A DNA stretch of 64,000 nt from Sacculina carcini (lineage: Eukaryota > Arthropoda > Thecostraca > Sacculinidae): NCBI GenBank assembly GCA_916048095.2, contig OU696589.1, positions 4,192,448 through 4,256,447 on the forward strand, given 5' to 3'. Positions within the stretch are counted from its first letter, which is position 1, and each line of letters begins with the position of its first letter. Shown in pieces: positions 52,017 to 63,862 of this stretch. The position numbers were made by a program, and so were the translations under genes. Below the pieces are notes generated by a model that saw only the letters and a program-made list of their open reading frames with translations, made no database searches and was not told the origin of the DNA.

Positions 52017-55000
52017 GCATTAAAACCCGCCCGTTGTGCGGAGCAATTCATAACATGAAATTCATATTCAATTCATAAAAAAATATGGAAAAATGAAAAT
52101 GAAATAAGGTACACTCATAAAAATATTAATTAATTGAAAATTATAAGTTTAATCATTTTTATTTCGACAAAATATTTCCCCTCAATCCGCCTGAGTCATT
52201 TTTAAACCCGCCCGTCGTGCTGAATAATTCAGAACTCGAACACGATCCGTTCTGCATCTTGAAGTCAAATCCATTGGTTTTGTGTATGGATTAATTCTAC
52301 AGGGTAAATTATACGTTCTATTGTCTATAGTTGCTGCCCGCGGAGCATTTTTATTTTTTTTAAATACTTTTTTTTAAATGAACCATTTGAAAAAAATGAA
52401 CTAAAAAATGGAAACACTTTTTTTAAACCCGCCCGTCGTGCGGAACAATTCATACAATAAAATTCATATTTGAAGTCAAATCCATTGGTTTTGTGTATGG
52501 ATTAATTCTACAGGGAAAATTGAACGTTCTATTGTCTATAGTTGCTGCCCGCGGAACATTTTTATTTTTTAAAAAAAATTACCTTTTTTAAATGAACCAT
52601 TTGAAAAAATGGTCTAAAAACACTTTTTTAAACCCACCCGTCGTGCGGAACAATTCATACAATAAAATTCATATCAAATCCATAAAATATAATGAATACA
52701 AATTGAAAACCAAAAAATGTAACCTATAAATATCTTAACCAATAGAAAAGTCTAAATGTGAATATTTTTGTTCTTATTTTGACAAATATTATCCCTCAAC
52801 CCGCCTGATATATAAATCTGCCCGTCGTGTGGTATAATTCAGAACACAAACACGAAACAAACAATGAAAGATGATGAAATCTTTTCATCAGAATGTTTCC
52901 AAACTATATTTATTACTTAACATCATTCCCCAATATCATTTGCTCAATTACTATTTCACTTTTACCGCTATAATATTTGTTGTTAAAATTTATATATTTT
53001 CCGCTATCATTAAAACCCAATATAACCTGAGTCAAACCTACCCAACCCAACCCAATCATTCAATCTTGACCGCACTCAGCCTAGTCTGAGGTGATTTAAC
53101 TTAATAGTTTGTGATCACAGAATATACTGATGCGATCATAATTTGTAATCAGAAGACTGAGATTATCTACCCCAGGGGTCCCAAACACGCGGCCCACCAA
53201 TACTTTTCTCTCAACCCGCCAATATAGTATCGGTACCAAACTGTAAGGCAGCTAAATTCACATTTGTTGCATAATGCGATATAATTATACACCATTATCA
53301 TATTATCTCATAATTCCCGGTTAATGCTTCCACTAATGCATCATATTCATACAGTTGTTATTTTTTGGATTACACCGATATTACAGCCCTTGATATTACA
53401 GCCGATATTATATTATGCAATCTATATTCTGCTACGTATTATTCCTAATACATATATCATCAGATCGCAAAATATATTTAAAGGTTCACATCATTCTCCA
53501 AAATCATTTGCTTAAGAGCTATTCTACTATTATCGCTAGAATATTTACTGCTAGCAAAATATCATATACCTCGCTATCATTTAAACCCACTCTTTATAGA
53601 TACATTTAATTCGCCCGTCGTGCGGAACAGTTCATAAAAAATAATTAATATTCAATTCATAAAAAATTAGTGCAAATTGAAAAAGAAAAACAAACCCACA
53701 GGAAAGTTTTAGCTAATATAAAAGTCTAAATGTAAAATTTATGTTTCAATTTAGAAAACATGTTTTTCCACAACCCGCCTCATATTTAAAGCTGCCCGTC
53801 GTGCGGAATAATTCAGAACTCAAACACGAAACAAACACAAAGAAAATTGATGAAAAACGACCAATAGAAAAGTCAAATTTGTAAATTCTTGTTTTAATTA
53901 TTGACGATGTTTTTCCCTCAACACTACTCAAATTCACACCCGTCCTTCGTGTGTAGTAATTCAGAGGTGTAACACTATCAAAACAATGAAACATCTCTAT
54001 AATTCCAGATTAATGCTTCCTCTAAAACAGCATATGCATATACTTGGCATTGCATGATATTACAACCCGTATCCTTATGCAACTTAAGCGTATGCAACTT
54101 GAAATTAAACCAATTAAATTACACAGTAAAATTCAGTAGCTTACTTTGTTCCAAGTAGCATTTTACCCGCCCGTCGTGCGGAACATTTGATGTGTAAATA
54201 TTGAGGACAATAAAGACTTTCTATTCAGTATAGTATAGCATTAATTAAACTGTACGCAAAAAAACACACCATCCATGCTTGGAGATAATATGATGCATTC
54301 TTAATTGTGATTGGGCTTCAGTGAAATTTAATCGGTGTATATTCCTGTGTAATCGCAAGTGCGCATAATAGCTGTCAAATTGGCAATATGTCCTTTTGAC
54401 TTTACACCGCCGTAACTTCCTTCAGATACCCTTTGGAAAATTATAAAGTATACCGTATTGTAGAAAACAAGATTTCTAGCACTATGGTATAATTTATTTT
54501 CATGTATAACAAATAGTTACTGGGAAATAGTAGAAAAATAAATTAATCTTAGTCGCCCGGTGTTCAAGTGAAATTTTGGATGTATTTGAGAATTTTGACA
54601 CTTTACACGTTTTTTGTACCATTTGTGGGTATAAATTATAGCTTATATTGTAGAACACAAAATTTTCTACACAGTAGTATATTCCTGTGTAATCGCAAGT
54701 GCGCATAATAGCTGTCAAATTGGCAATATGTCCTTTTGACTTTACACCCCCGTAACTTCCTTCAGATACACTTCGGAAAAATTAAACATTATACCGTATT
54801 GTAGAAAACAAAATTTCTAGCACGATGGTATAATTTATTTTTATTTATAACAAATAGTTACTGAGAAATAGTAGAAAAATGAATTAATTTTAGTCACCCG
54901 GTGTTCAAGTGTAATTTTGGATGTATTTGAGAATTTTGCTAATTTTACACGTTTTTTTGTACCATTTGTGGGTATAAATTATAGCTTATTTTGTAGAACA

Positions 55001-57103
55001 CAAAATTCTCTACACAGTAGTATATTCCTGTGTAATCGCAAGTGCGCATAATAGCTGTCAAATTGGCAATATGTCCTTTTGACTCTACACCCCCGTAACT
55101 TCCTTCAGATACACTTTGGAAAATTAAACATTATACCGTATTGTAGAAAACAAAATTTCTAGCACGATGGTATAATTTATTTTTATTTATAACAAATAGT
55201 TACTGAGAAATAGTAGAAAAATGAATTAATTTTAGTCACCCGGTGTTCAAGTGTAATTTTGGATGTATTTGAGAATTTTGCTAATTTTACACGTTTTTTT
55301 GTACCATTTGTGGGTATAAATTATAGCTTATTTTGTAGAACACAAAATTCTCTACACAGTAGTATATTCCTGTGTAATCGCAAGTGCGCATAATAGCTGT
55401 CAAATTGGCAATATGTCCTTTTGACTCTACACCCCCGTAACTTCCTTCAGATACACTTTGGAAAATTAAACATTATACCGTATTGTAGAAAACAAAATTT
55501 CTAGCACGATGGTATAATTTATTTTTATGTGTAACAAATAGTTACTGAGAAATAGTAGAAAAATGAATTAATTTTAGTCAACCGGTGTTCAAGTGTAATT
55601 TTGGATGTATTTGAGAATTTTGCCAATTTTACACGTTTTTTATATCATTTGTGGGTATAAATTATAGCTTATCTTGTAGAACACAAAATTATCTACACAG
55701 TAGTATATTCCTGTGTAATCGAAAGTGCGTCAATTGTGATTGGACTTCAGTGAAATTAAATCAGTGTATATTCATGTGTAATCGCAAGTGCGCATAATTG
55801 CTGTCAAATTGGCAACATGACATTTTGACTTTACACCGCCGTAACTTCCTTCAGATACACTTTGGAAAATTACAAATTATACCGTATTGTAGAAAACAAA
55901 ATGTCTAGCACGATGGTATAATTTATTGTAATGTGTGACAAATATTTCTTGAGAAATAGGTAGAAAAATGAATTCATTTTAATCAACCGATGTTCAAGTG
56001 TAATTTTGGATGTATTTGAGAATTTTGCCAATTTTACACGTTTTTTGTACCATTTGTGGGTATCAATTATAGCTTATATTGTAGAACACAAAATTCTCTA
56101 CACAGTAGTATATTCCTGTGTAATCGCAAGTGCGCATAATAGCGGTCAAATTGGCAATATGTCCTTTTGACTTTACACCCCCGTAACTTCCTTCAGATAC
56201 ACTTTGGAAAATTAAACATTATACCGTATTGTAGAAAACAAATTTTTTAGCACGATGGTATAATTTATTTTAATTTGTGACAAATAGTTCCTGAGAAATA
56301 GTAGAAAAATGAATTAATTTTAGTCGCCCGGTGTTCAAGTGTAATTTTGGATGTATTTGAGAACTTTGCCAATTTTCCCCTTTTTTTGTATAATTTGTGG
56401 GTATAAATTATACATTTTCTTGTAGAACACAAAATTATCTACACAATAGTATACGTTTTATAGCTGTACCACTGCTGGTTGATCAGGACTGGATAGCGGA
56501 ATAATGACCAAAATATTAACGTTTTTGTGTGCTAATTTTGCCTTTTTGACTTTATCATTTACACTTCACACCGCCGTAACTTTTTTTAATACACTTTGAA
56601 AAATAAAAAATTACACCGTGTTGTAGCCAAGAAAATTTCCAGCATGATGGTATTATTTATTTAGATGTGTGATCATTAGTTTTTGAGAAAGAGAGAAGAA
56701 AGTATAGAAAATCGGACGCGTGGAGTTTAAAAAATATTTTGAATGTTGATTGAATTTTTTCCCTTTTACATGTTTTATATTTAATTTTTAGGTTTAAATT
56801 ACAGTGCGTTAAATAGAACATAAAATTTTCTACACAGTGGTATAATTTGTATAGTTTTACCATTGCTGGTTTAGGAAGAGTATTCTTCAGAAAATTGACC
56901 AAAATTTTCGCATTTTTCAGGGTTCATTTTGTGTTTTCACCGCTATAACTTTTTTTGGTTTTATTTTTAAAATTAAACATTTAACCTGCAGTGTAGACAA
57001 GAAAATTTCCAACATGATGGTATAAATTTTGAGCGGGTACGCTAAGTGATGCCCGAGTAGCAGCCCATAGAAAATGAACCAAGGAGGATGGGACAAACAC
57101 ACA

Positions 57104-57159
<56 letters not shown>

Positions 57160-57183
57160 GGATCTCTTTTATATATATAGATA
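52017..57183 (+). repeat. Long composite unit 2 of the AT-rich family
   Basis: About 5.2 kb, same order as unit 1: AT-rich block with GC hairpins (52017-54290, including a local partial duplication near 52465-52640), 342-bp repeats (54348-56460), the CGCTATAACTTTTTTTGG block, (CA)n (57100-57157) and the terminal TATATATATAGATA. Longer than unit 1 mainly because it holds more 342-bp repeats. No credible coding sequence. Confidence 0.77.
54348..56460 (+). repeat. 342-bp tandem satellite array
   Basis: GTAATCGCAAGTGCG-type starts at 54348, 54688, 55032, 55373, 55714, 55778 and 56119: a period of 340-344 bp with one 64-bp insert. Each unit has TGTCAAATTGGCAA, TTTACACC(G/C)CCGTAAC, CACCCGGTGTTCAAG and TGTAGAACACAAAATT. 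Confidence 0.9.
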
Positions 57184-58282
57184 AGTGTCGTAATAGGCGA
57201 ATATAAACGGAACTATTTTTCTCTCTCCCTGTTTTTTAGCCTTTTCTTTTTGAATGATATACCAAACGCAGAACAATAATCTAACAGGGCTGATAACGCA
57301 TCACTAAACACCTGTTCTCCTTTTTGAATTGGAGAAAATCTAAAAAATGTAAAATCACCAACACGTAAATACCATCGTCATTGCCTCTGCAAGCGGATAT
57401 TGTATTCCAAGATACGACAATCTATAGAAGCCACCCGAAAATAATAAGCAATGAACACGAAATTGGAGAAAACGAAGAACTCATCTTCAATATGTTTGAG
57501 TTTTGTTTGTATTTAATTCAAGCCACCATCACCTTTAACACCTGATTGCAGAGAATTGCAGCATTACCCACTACACACAACACAATTTTACTGTGTGTGT
57601 GTGTATGCGCGCGTGCGCGTGCGTGTTGTTATTCCATGCAGCGCTTGTACATGTACGTCTCTCCGTTGAATTCAATTGTTCTGTGCTCCTTGCATTGCAG
57701 CGGCCTCAAGCAATAACACCTGTATTAATAGCAGCAACAGCAAAAACAACAAGTACTTACTGTACAATCAACAACAGCAGACGAGCGAACAAAAAAATAA
57801 ACAACAGAATGGCTTAAATTCAAATGGGAACCAAAGCACAAAACAAAGATACACCATGTGCAAACTGTAATGTGAACGATGTATTCAATGACAATTAAAA
57901 CGATTATGTGAAACTGGAAATATACGCCGCACAAGAGTTCAGACGACGCCAGCAAAGAACACGGAGAAGAAAAAGGCACACAAGATCCTCTCATACTCGC
58001 ACGTAAAACCACTAGACACACGCATACGCGAAAAGCACTGAAACAACTATCACCGCACAAAACACCACACACTAAACCAACACCACATCACGACTCACAC
58101 TGACTCGTCACATTCTCGCTAACGCAATCAACTGTCACTCGCGCACACACCAGCATGCAAACACACACGCACATACACACACACATGTTCATTTGCACGC
58201 GCATGACATTCGAGGCACCTACAGTAACGTTTCCAATGACACGCTCAACCGTGCAAGCGTACACTTACAAAATCTCGCACAA

Positions 58283-58365
<83 letters not shown>

Positions 58366-58568
58366 CACACACATACGCACACAAAATATACAATGAATCA
58401 TATACAATCTCACACACACAAATATACAATTAATACACGCGCTAACCACACAAACGTTAGAAAAAGAACTGAATGATAGGCGAACGGAGTTAGGATCGGA
58501 GTGAAAGCAGAGTGGAAAAATAAATAGATACATTAAGAATTATATTTTTAACAACAACGTGTATTTGC
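57184..58568. other. No gene; AT-rich spacer with microsatellites
   Basis: Only short, unsupported frames. Contains GT/GC-alternating sequence (57591-57626), (CA)n at 58285-58359 and scattered CA-rich stretches. Confidence 0.7.
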
Positions 58569-58573
58569 TATAG

Positions 58574-58606
<33 letters not shown>
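58569..58606. repeat. (ATACAT)n at the 3' end of LINE N
   Basis: Five to six ATACAT hexamers; on the minus strand this is the TATATG-type tail of LINE N. Confidence 0.85.
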
Positions 58607-58607
<1 letters not shown>

Positions 58608-58647
58608 CTATACATATCAACCAACATATAATTTACACAATCTTTGT

Positions 58648-58690
58648 GACAGGGACCCACATAAGCATGCGCTTTTTTCATGTGGGCCCT
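58648..58690 (-). other. LINE N 3' UTR hairpin
   Basis: GGGACCCACAT and ATGTGGGCCC pair around a loop containing AAGCATGCGCTT, which can itself pair. A plausible RT recognition structure near the tail. Confidence 0.65.
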
Positions 58691-58815
58691 TTACAATGAA
58701 TAAAGACAGCGTACAAAAAGACAGTGACATCGTAACAAGATATAAATAATTACAACCAATATAGGCACACTGCTGAATCAGTCGATCGTCTCTCCACACG
58801 TCGAAGCATCACTGA

Positions 58816-61632
58816 TTAGTTACATTTATCTTGATTCATCCCTTCAATGAATTTCTTTTTAAATGTCTTCAATGTCCTACTTTGTTTGACGCATTTTTGT
58901 ATTCCATTCCACACGGTTACTCCTCTAACGCTAAAGCTTTGTTGTCTAGCTCGAGTTCTCGGGAACCTATGTTCAAATTTGTCCGGGTGTCTCTTGTTTA
59001 TTTGAAATAAAGCCTGCAGGTGTTTGGGTAATAAATTATTGTGTGCTCGGTACATGAAAGCTGCCGTGTTCAACTGTACTAAACTGTTGAAGTCAAGTAT
59101 TTTATACAAGTTGAAGTGAGCTTTTGTGGTCTCATAAACTCTTATCTTTGCTATTATCCGTATCAAACGTTTTTGAGAAGTTATAATTTTTGTCAGTCTA
59201 GATTCATAAGTTGCTCCCCAAATATTATTACAATAATCCAGATAAGGTTTTGCAAGGCTATTATATAAAGTTACACTGGCTTTTTCACCGATAAAATTTC
59301 TCAGTTGGAACATAGAATAGGATATTTTTGCCAACTTGTTTGTAACTGAGTTTATATGATTGCGCCATGTTAGATTTTGGTCAATTGTCAGTCCCAGGAA
59401 TTTGACCGACTCAACCTCCTCAATGACCGTTCCGCCTACTTTCACAGATATTCCACAGTCTTTTTGATTTTTCTTGTTTTGAAAGCATATGTACTTTGTT
59501 TTGTCGGTGTTTAGTACAAGTCTGTTTTCATTCAGCCATTTGTCAACAAGTTTTAATTCTCCATCAATAGTTCTTTGTATATCCTCAATATACGGGGATG
59601 AAAAGAATAGATTCGTGTCATCAGCGAAAAGCACCTTTTTACAGCTATTTGATACGCTGAGTAAGTCGTTAATATACAGGAGAAAAAGTTTAGGGCCAAG
59701 GACTGACCCCTGTGGGACTCCACATGTGATGACTTTTTTGTCCGATATCGCCCCACGATAATCGACCATTTGGTGACGTTCATTCAGATAACTCTCAACC
59801 CAATCTTTAGCCTTGCCTCGTATGCCGTACACTTCCAACTTATTTAAAAGTATTCGATGATTCACTGTGTCAAACGCTTTTCTCAAATCTACAAATATTC
59901 CTATTGTGAAATTGTTCTTGTCCAAGGAGTTGGAAATGAATTCTATGGTATCGGCGATTGCGTCATTCACATACTTTTTCGACTGAAACCCATACTGACC
60001 AGAATTTATGATTTTGTTTTTGGAAATAAACGAGCTCAATCTTGAATCAAACAATTTTTCTATAATTTTTGAAAATTGAGGAAGAAGAGAAATTGGTCTA
60101 TAATTTGTGAAATTTGTTCTTTTGCCTTTTTTGAAAATTGGTATGACTTTGGCTGTTTTCATTTGAGCAGGGAAGACTCCACGTGTGAACGACAGGTTGC
60201 AAACATACTGTAGAGGTGTTGAAATGAACCTGACCGCTGTTTTTAGCAATCTCATGTCGATAAAGTCATCATCACAGGATTTCTTGCTCTTACATGACAT
60301 GATGACGTTGTAGACCTCAGCTTGGGTGACAGGACTCAGGAAAATTGTTGACTCAACTCTTTTCATATTCATTGTCTTGAGATCTGCCGTGGCTTTTGGA
60401 ATATTTTTTGTCACATCATTGGCTGCTTCAACAAAGAAGTTATTAAATGCGTTCGAGATATCATCGCCAGATTTGTAATCATGGCCGTTCTGATGAAACA
60501 CACATGAATGAGTGTCAGTTTTTTCTCGTCCTAACGCTTTGTTCAGAATTTTCCATGTGCTTTTTGTGTCATTTTTTGCTTGGTGGAGCGCATTTGAGAT
60601 GAAATTTTGTTTCGCCTGACGTATGTGGGAAGTCAACATGTTTCGATATTCCTTATATCTCATATTATCTTTTTCTAATCGAGTCTCTAGGAATTTCTTA
60701 TGGAGTTTGTTTTTATATTTACATGATGTTTTCAGTGCACTTGTCATCCATGGCCTAGTTTCCATTCTATTGTATCTGCTGATTCTGCGAACAGGGAAAC
60801 AATGGTCAACGAGCGTGATGAACTGGTGTAGAAAATCACTGTAGGCTTGATCAACGTCCTCATATTGAGTGCATGTCCAGTTTGTTTTACCCAATAGTTC
60901 TAAGAATTCTTGTTCAGACTTCCTTGAAAATGTCCTCATCAATACACTTTCTCTTTGCCTAGAATGGCCTGGTCCACCAACTAGTGCATATATGGGTAGA
61001 TGGTCACTGATGTCAAAAGTGACTGTTCCTGACATAATCTTTTTTTTGGTAACGTTGGTGAATATATTATCAATAGTCGTTTGTGATGTCGATGTTATTC
61101 TTGTTGGTGATGTAATTAACGGAACAAAACCGTGACCAAAAAAAGCGTTAATTAGGTTATTTGCTTCCTGTTCATCCTTCTTTGCGAAGTCTACGTTGAA
61201 GTCTCCTACTACAAACCAATTATTTTTGTCACTTTCTTCGAGAGTTTCACACACAAAATCTACGAAGCTCCTCATGCTCGACGCTGGAGACCTGTATACA
61301 CAGGTTATGATAAAAACATGGTGATTGAAGTTCGCTTTCAATGTTAGTGCTTCTAACACACCATTTGTTTGTGTAGCCTTGACTGAATTTTGATCTACAA
61401 TTGCTTTATTGTGAATGTAAACGGCTACTCCCCCTCCTCTTCTACTGTTGCGATTCGTAGTGAAAAGCTGATATGTTTTTAACTGATATAAGTCTAAGTT
61501 AGTATTATTATCGAACCAGGTTTCCGATACTGCAATTATATCAGGCAGTTTTCGACCACTTACGGATAATGACTCCAACAATTCTTGAAGTTTGTGAAAA
61601 TTTGCCCTGACGCTACGGATATTGACATGCAA
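58816..61632 (-). CDS. LINE N ORF2: APE endonuclease-reverse transcriptase
   Basis: 938 codons without a stop. Endonuclease begins at once (HVNIRSVRANFHKL) with VSETWFD, GGGVAVYI, TCVYRSPAS, VGDFNVDF, FDISDHLPI. RT: NYRPISLLPQFSKIIEKL, QYGFQSKKYVNDAI, VDLRKAFDTVNHR, TCGVPQGSVLGPKLF, catalytic FADD at 59617-59628, KFLGLTIDQNLTW, then a C-terminal region with VWNGIQKCVKQSRTLKTFKK. All catalytic motifs are present. The first codon shown is not ATG; the frame stays open for another 17 codons upstream, so the true start may be missing. CR1/jockey-group by motifs. Confidence 0.88.
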   Translation of the reverse strand: MHVNIRSVRANFHKLQELLESLSVSGRKLPDIIAVSETWFDNNTNLDLYQLKTYQLFTTNRNSRRGGGVAVYIHNKAIVDQNSVKATQTNGVLEALTLKANFNHHVFIITCVYRSPASSMRSFVDFVCETLEESDKNNWFVVGDFNVDFAKKDEQEANNLINAFFGHGFVPLITSPTRITSTSQTTIDNIFTNVTKKKIMSGTVTFDISDHLPIYALVGGPGHSRQRESVLMRTFSRKSEQEFLELLGKTNWTCTQYEDVDQAYSDFLHQFITLVDHCFPVRRISRYNRMETRPWMTSALKTSCKYKNKLHKKFLETRLEKDNMRYKEYRNMLTSHIRQAKQNFISNALHQAKNDTKSTWKILNKALGREKTDTHSCVFHQNGHDYKSGDDISNAFNNFFVEAANDVTKNIPKATADLKTMNMKRVESTIFLSPVTQAEVYNVIMSCKSKKSCDDDFIDMRLLKTAVRFISTPLQYVCNLSFTRGVFPAQMKTAKVIPIFKKGKRTNFTNYRPISLLPQFSKIIEKLFDSRLSSFISKNKIINSGQYGFQSKKYVNDAIADTIEFISNSLDKNNFTIGIFVDLRKAFDTVNHRILLNKLEVYGIRGKAKDWVESYLNERHQMVDYRGAISDKKVITCGVPQGSVLGPKLFLLYINDLLSVSNSCKKVLFADDTNLFFSSPYIEDIQRTIDGELKLVDKWLNENRLVLNTDKTKYICFQNKKNQKDCGISVKVGGTVIEEVESVKFLGLTIDQNLTWRNHINSVTNKLAKISYSMFQLRNFIGEKASVTLYNSLAKPYLDYCNNIWGATYESRLTKIITSQKRLIRIIAKIRVYETTKAHFNLYKILDFNSLVQLNTAAFMYRAHNNLLPKHLQALFQINKRHPDKFEHRFPRTRARQQSFSVRGVTVWNGIQKCVKQSRTLKTFKKKFIEGMNQDKCN

Positions 61633-61684
61633 CAGTGAGACACCCGAATGCTTACTGAGTGTTTCTGAAAGTGTGGAAATTCAC

Positions 61685-62040
61685 TTCAAAAGTATCATTT
61701 CAACTCATTCCCAATTCATTCCGCCTCTTAATTTCATATTTCATTTCCGTTCACAGCTTTCAGATATAATTTCCATTCAACTCCAATTTATTGAACTTAT
61801 ATGACGTCACAAAATATCCGAGTGGATCGCGATATACAAAGTTGGCGCATGAAGGAAAATTGTGGTTGGTTGTCTTGGAGTGTGTAAACCGGTCAAACTT
61901 CAATTGTCATTTTCATTGTCAACTCAGTCAATTTTCAACTAATCTATTGTCAACAAATTTCAGCTTGATCGCTTGATTTCGATCGCTTGTGGTACCTTAT
62001 TGTCAACTTGTTCGATATTGTCAACATTTGGTACGTTACC
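61685..62040. other. No gene; spacer between LINEs N and O
   Basis: AT-rich, with several TTCAACT/TTCATTTC-type short repeats (61680-61800). Nothing recognisable. Confidence 0.6.
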
Positions 62041-63147
62041 TTCGGCAAATCTGTTCTGCTAATATCATTAGATTTTTCATCTGCCTTTGATCTCGTCAAT
62101 CATTCCATTCTTTGTGAAGATCTCGCCCATATTGGCCTTTCTTCCTCAGCTCTTTCTCTTGTCTCTTCCTACCTTCATAAACGTTCCTTTTCTGTCCGCT
62201 GTAATTCCCGGATGTCTGTCAATGTTCCGTTGACTTCTGGCGTCCCACAGGGTTCTCTCCTGGGACCACTCCTTTTCAACCTCTACGTCTCGTCCCTTTG
62301 TTCTGTCCTCAGAGAATACCCTATTTCCTTTCACGTCTATGCTGACGATGTACAAATTTACTTTCCCTTATCTTTACATAATTCTACTTTGGTATCTAAA
62401 CTTCTTTCCCATATTTCGTCATGGGCTGCCTCCAGATACCTCCTTCTTAATCACGACAAAACTGTCTACTTAGCTTTTCATCCTCCAAGGATAACCCCTA
62501 CCACTGTCTCCTTGCCTCTAGCTTCTCAAATTCGCAACCTTGGCATCACATTTGATCCGACAATATCATTTTCTCAACACTTTTCTCAACTCACTCGCTC
62601 TTGCCGCTTCATTCTGAGAAAATTTTATCCCATACGTTCTCTTTTGGACGAATCTTCGGCTGTTCTTCTCGTCAATTCTTACATTTTCACTCGCCTAGAT
62701 TACTGTAACTCCTTGTTTTTTCACCTTCCCCTCAAAAGTATCCGCCATCTACAATCCATTATCAACCTTGCCTGTCGCTTCGTTCTTAAACTTCCTCCCA
62801 AAACGCCAACTTCAGCTCACCTTCACCGCCTTGGTTGGCTCACTGCTCATTTCCGAATTCGCTACAAAATTTGCTGTTTGGTGTACAAAATCCTTTACTG
62901 TCCTTCACCCCCGTCCTATCTACGCTCACTACTTCTGGTTCAAGAGAGTTCTTCACGTCGCCATCATACTCCTCTAATATGTCCCCCTGCGTTGAAACAA
63001 TCCACTTGGTCTGCGAAATCATTCTTTTTTTCTGCACCCCGCATTTATAATTCACTTCCTCCTCGCCTCCTCCGAATGAAATCCTACTCATCTTTCTCCT
63101 CTGAGCTGCACAAACATTTCCTTTCTTTGGCCTCAGAGTCTTCTTAA
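62041..63147 (+). pseudogene. LINE O reverse transcriptase C-terminal part
   Basis: Begins in the third RT block (ISLDFSSAFDLVNHSI), then PLTSGVPQGSLLGPLLFNLY, catalytic YADD at 62338-62349, RNLGITFDPTISFSQH, and a C-terminal region with LDYCNSLFFHLP, LHRLGWLTAHFRIRYK and FFFSAPRIYNSLPPRL. It ends in TAA at 63145-63147. No internal stop. Block spacing and wording match the L2-like fragment at 255-1583. It lacks the endonuclease and the first RT blocks. Confidence 0.85.
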
Positions 63148-63579
63148 GTTTACTTGTTTGCAATGTTATAATTGATTTATTCTTCCTATTGATATTGATT
63201 TAATCCGTTTTTCCTTTTATTTAATGATTTATCTCTTTTTTGCACATTTTAGTTACATATTCCGGACTCATAATTGCTACATGTTTGTGTTTCTGTTCTG
63301 CGCTGTATGTTTACTTCACCCAACGTGCGCAATTGACCCAATTTTCCCACTTGCTCCAGTATTATTTTGCGTGTCGCGCGCTTGTAACTATTGTGTGCGC
63401 TATATTAAATACATGTTTGTTGTTGTTGTGTTGTTACTCCACTTCTGTCTACCACATCAAGGGTACGGGCGGCATTGACGACTTCGCTGGTGACCGTCCC
63501 GTGAGAGGACGATTTTCACAAACCACCTTTGTTCATATTGTCAATTATAAGCGCATTATCTCTATGTAAGTTGATATAA

Positions 63580-63690
63580 TTTGTATTGCGAGAGTGACTG
63601 TCTGGAAGTTTATATTGTGAGAGTGTGCAGATTGTATTGCGAGAGTGCGTGTGGAAGTTTATACCGTGAGAGTGTGTTGTAATCAGGAGT
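63580..63690 (+). repeat. Two ~55-bp imperfect tandem repeats
   Basis: TTGTATTGCGAGAGTG...GGAAGTTTATA(T/C) occurs twice in a row, each followed by GTGAGAGTGTG. Confidence 0.75.
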
Positions 63691-63862
63691 TAAAATTGAG
63701 TTTGGAGTACGTTCAATAAAGTTGTTTCCGTTCATCTGTCATATTCCTTCATGAAATTCTAACATTGTGAAAATCCCCATTTCCTTTTTCATCTGTTCCC
63801 TTTCATCCATTCAACTGGGGTTTCAGTATGTAAATTGTATTGTTGTAGTGTGTTAGTTCAAC

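Larger units (their letters stand above)
58569..61684 (-). mobile_element. LINE N: non-LTR retrotransposon with intact ORF2
   Basis: Minus strand: an uninterrupted endonuclease-RT frame (61632-58816), a 3' UTR of about 210 bp with a hairpin, and a hexanucleotide tail. No ORF1 is visible upstream, so it is probably 5'-truncated just before the endonuclease, or the ORF2 start is lost. The 5' boundary is approximate (the frame is closed by a TGA near 61685). Confidence 0.82.
62041..63730 (+). mobile_element. LINE O: 5'-truncated L2-like LINE fragment
   Basis: RT palm-to-C-terminus (to 63147) and a 3' region. It has no upstream RT blocks, so the insertion is 5'-truncated. AATAAA at 63715-63720 may be the polyadenylation signal. 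The 3' end is uncertain; the GCGCTTTT hairpin tail of the LINE at 255-2219 is not present here. Confidence 0.6.

Noticed and set aside
53101..53200. Recurrent GATCACA and ACCCAACCCAACCC runs near 44590 and 53040 as telomere-like repeats
   Set aside because: Only three to four CCCAA units occur and they are part of the duplicated composite unit; not a telomeric array.
54348..56460. CRISPR-like array
   Set aside because: Units are about 342 bp, repeated in full without short-repeat/spacer structure, in a eukaryotic transposon context. It is a satellite.
57593..57870. Frames near a possible intron/exon pattern (TTGCATTGCAGCGG at 57690)
   Set aside because: A single AG-type junction without a partner donor or a conserved protein; not enough to call a host gene.
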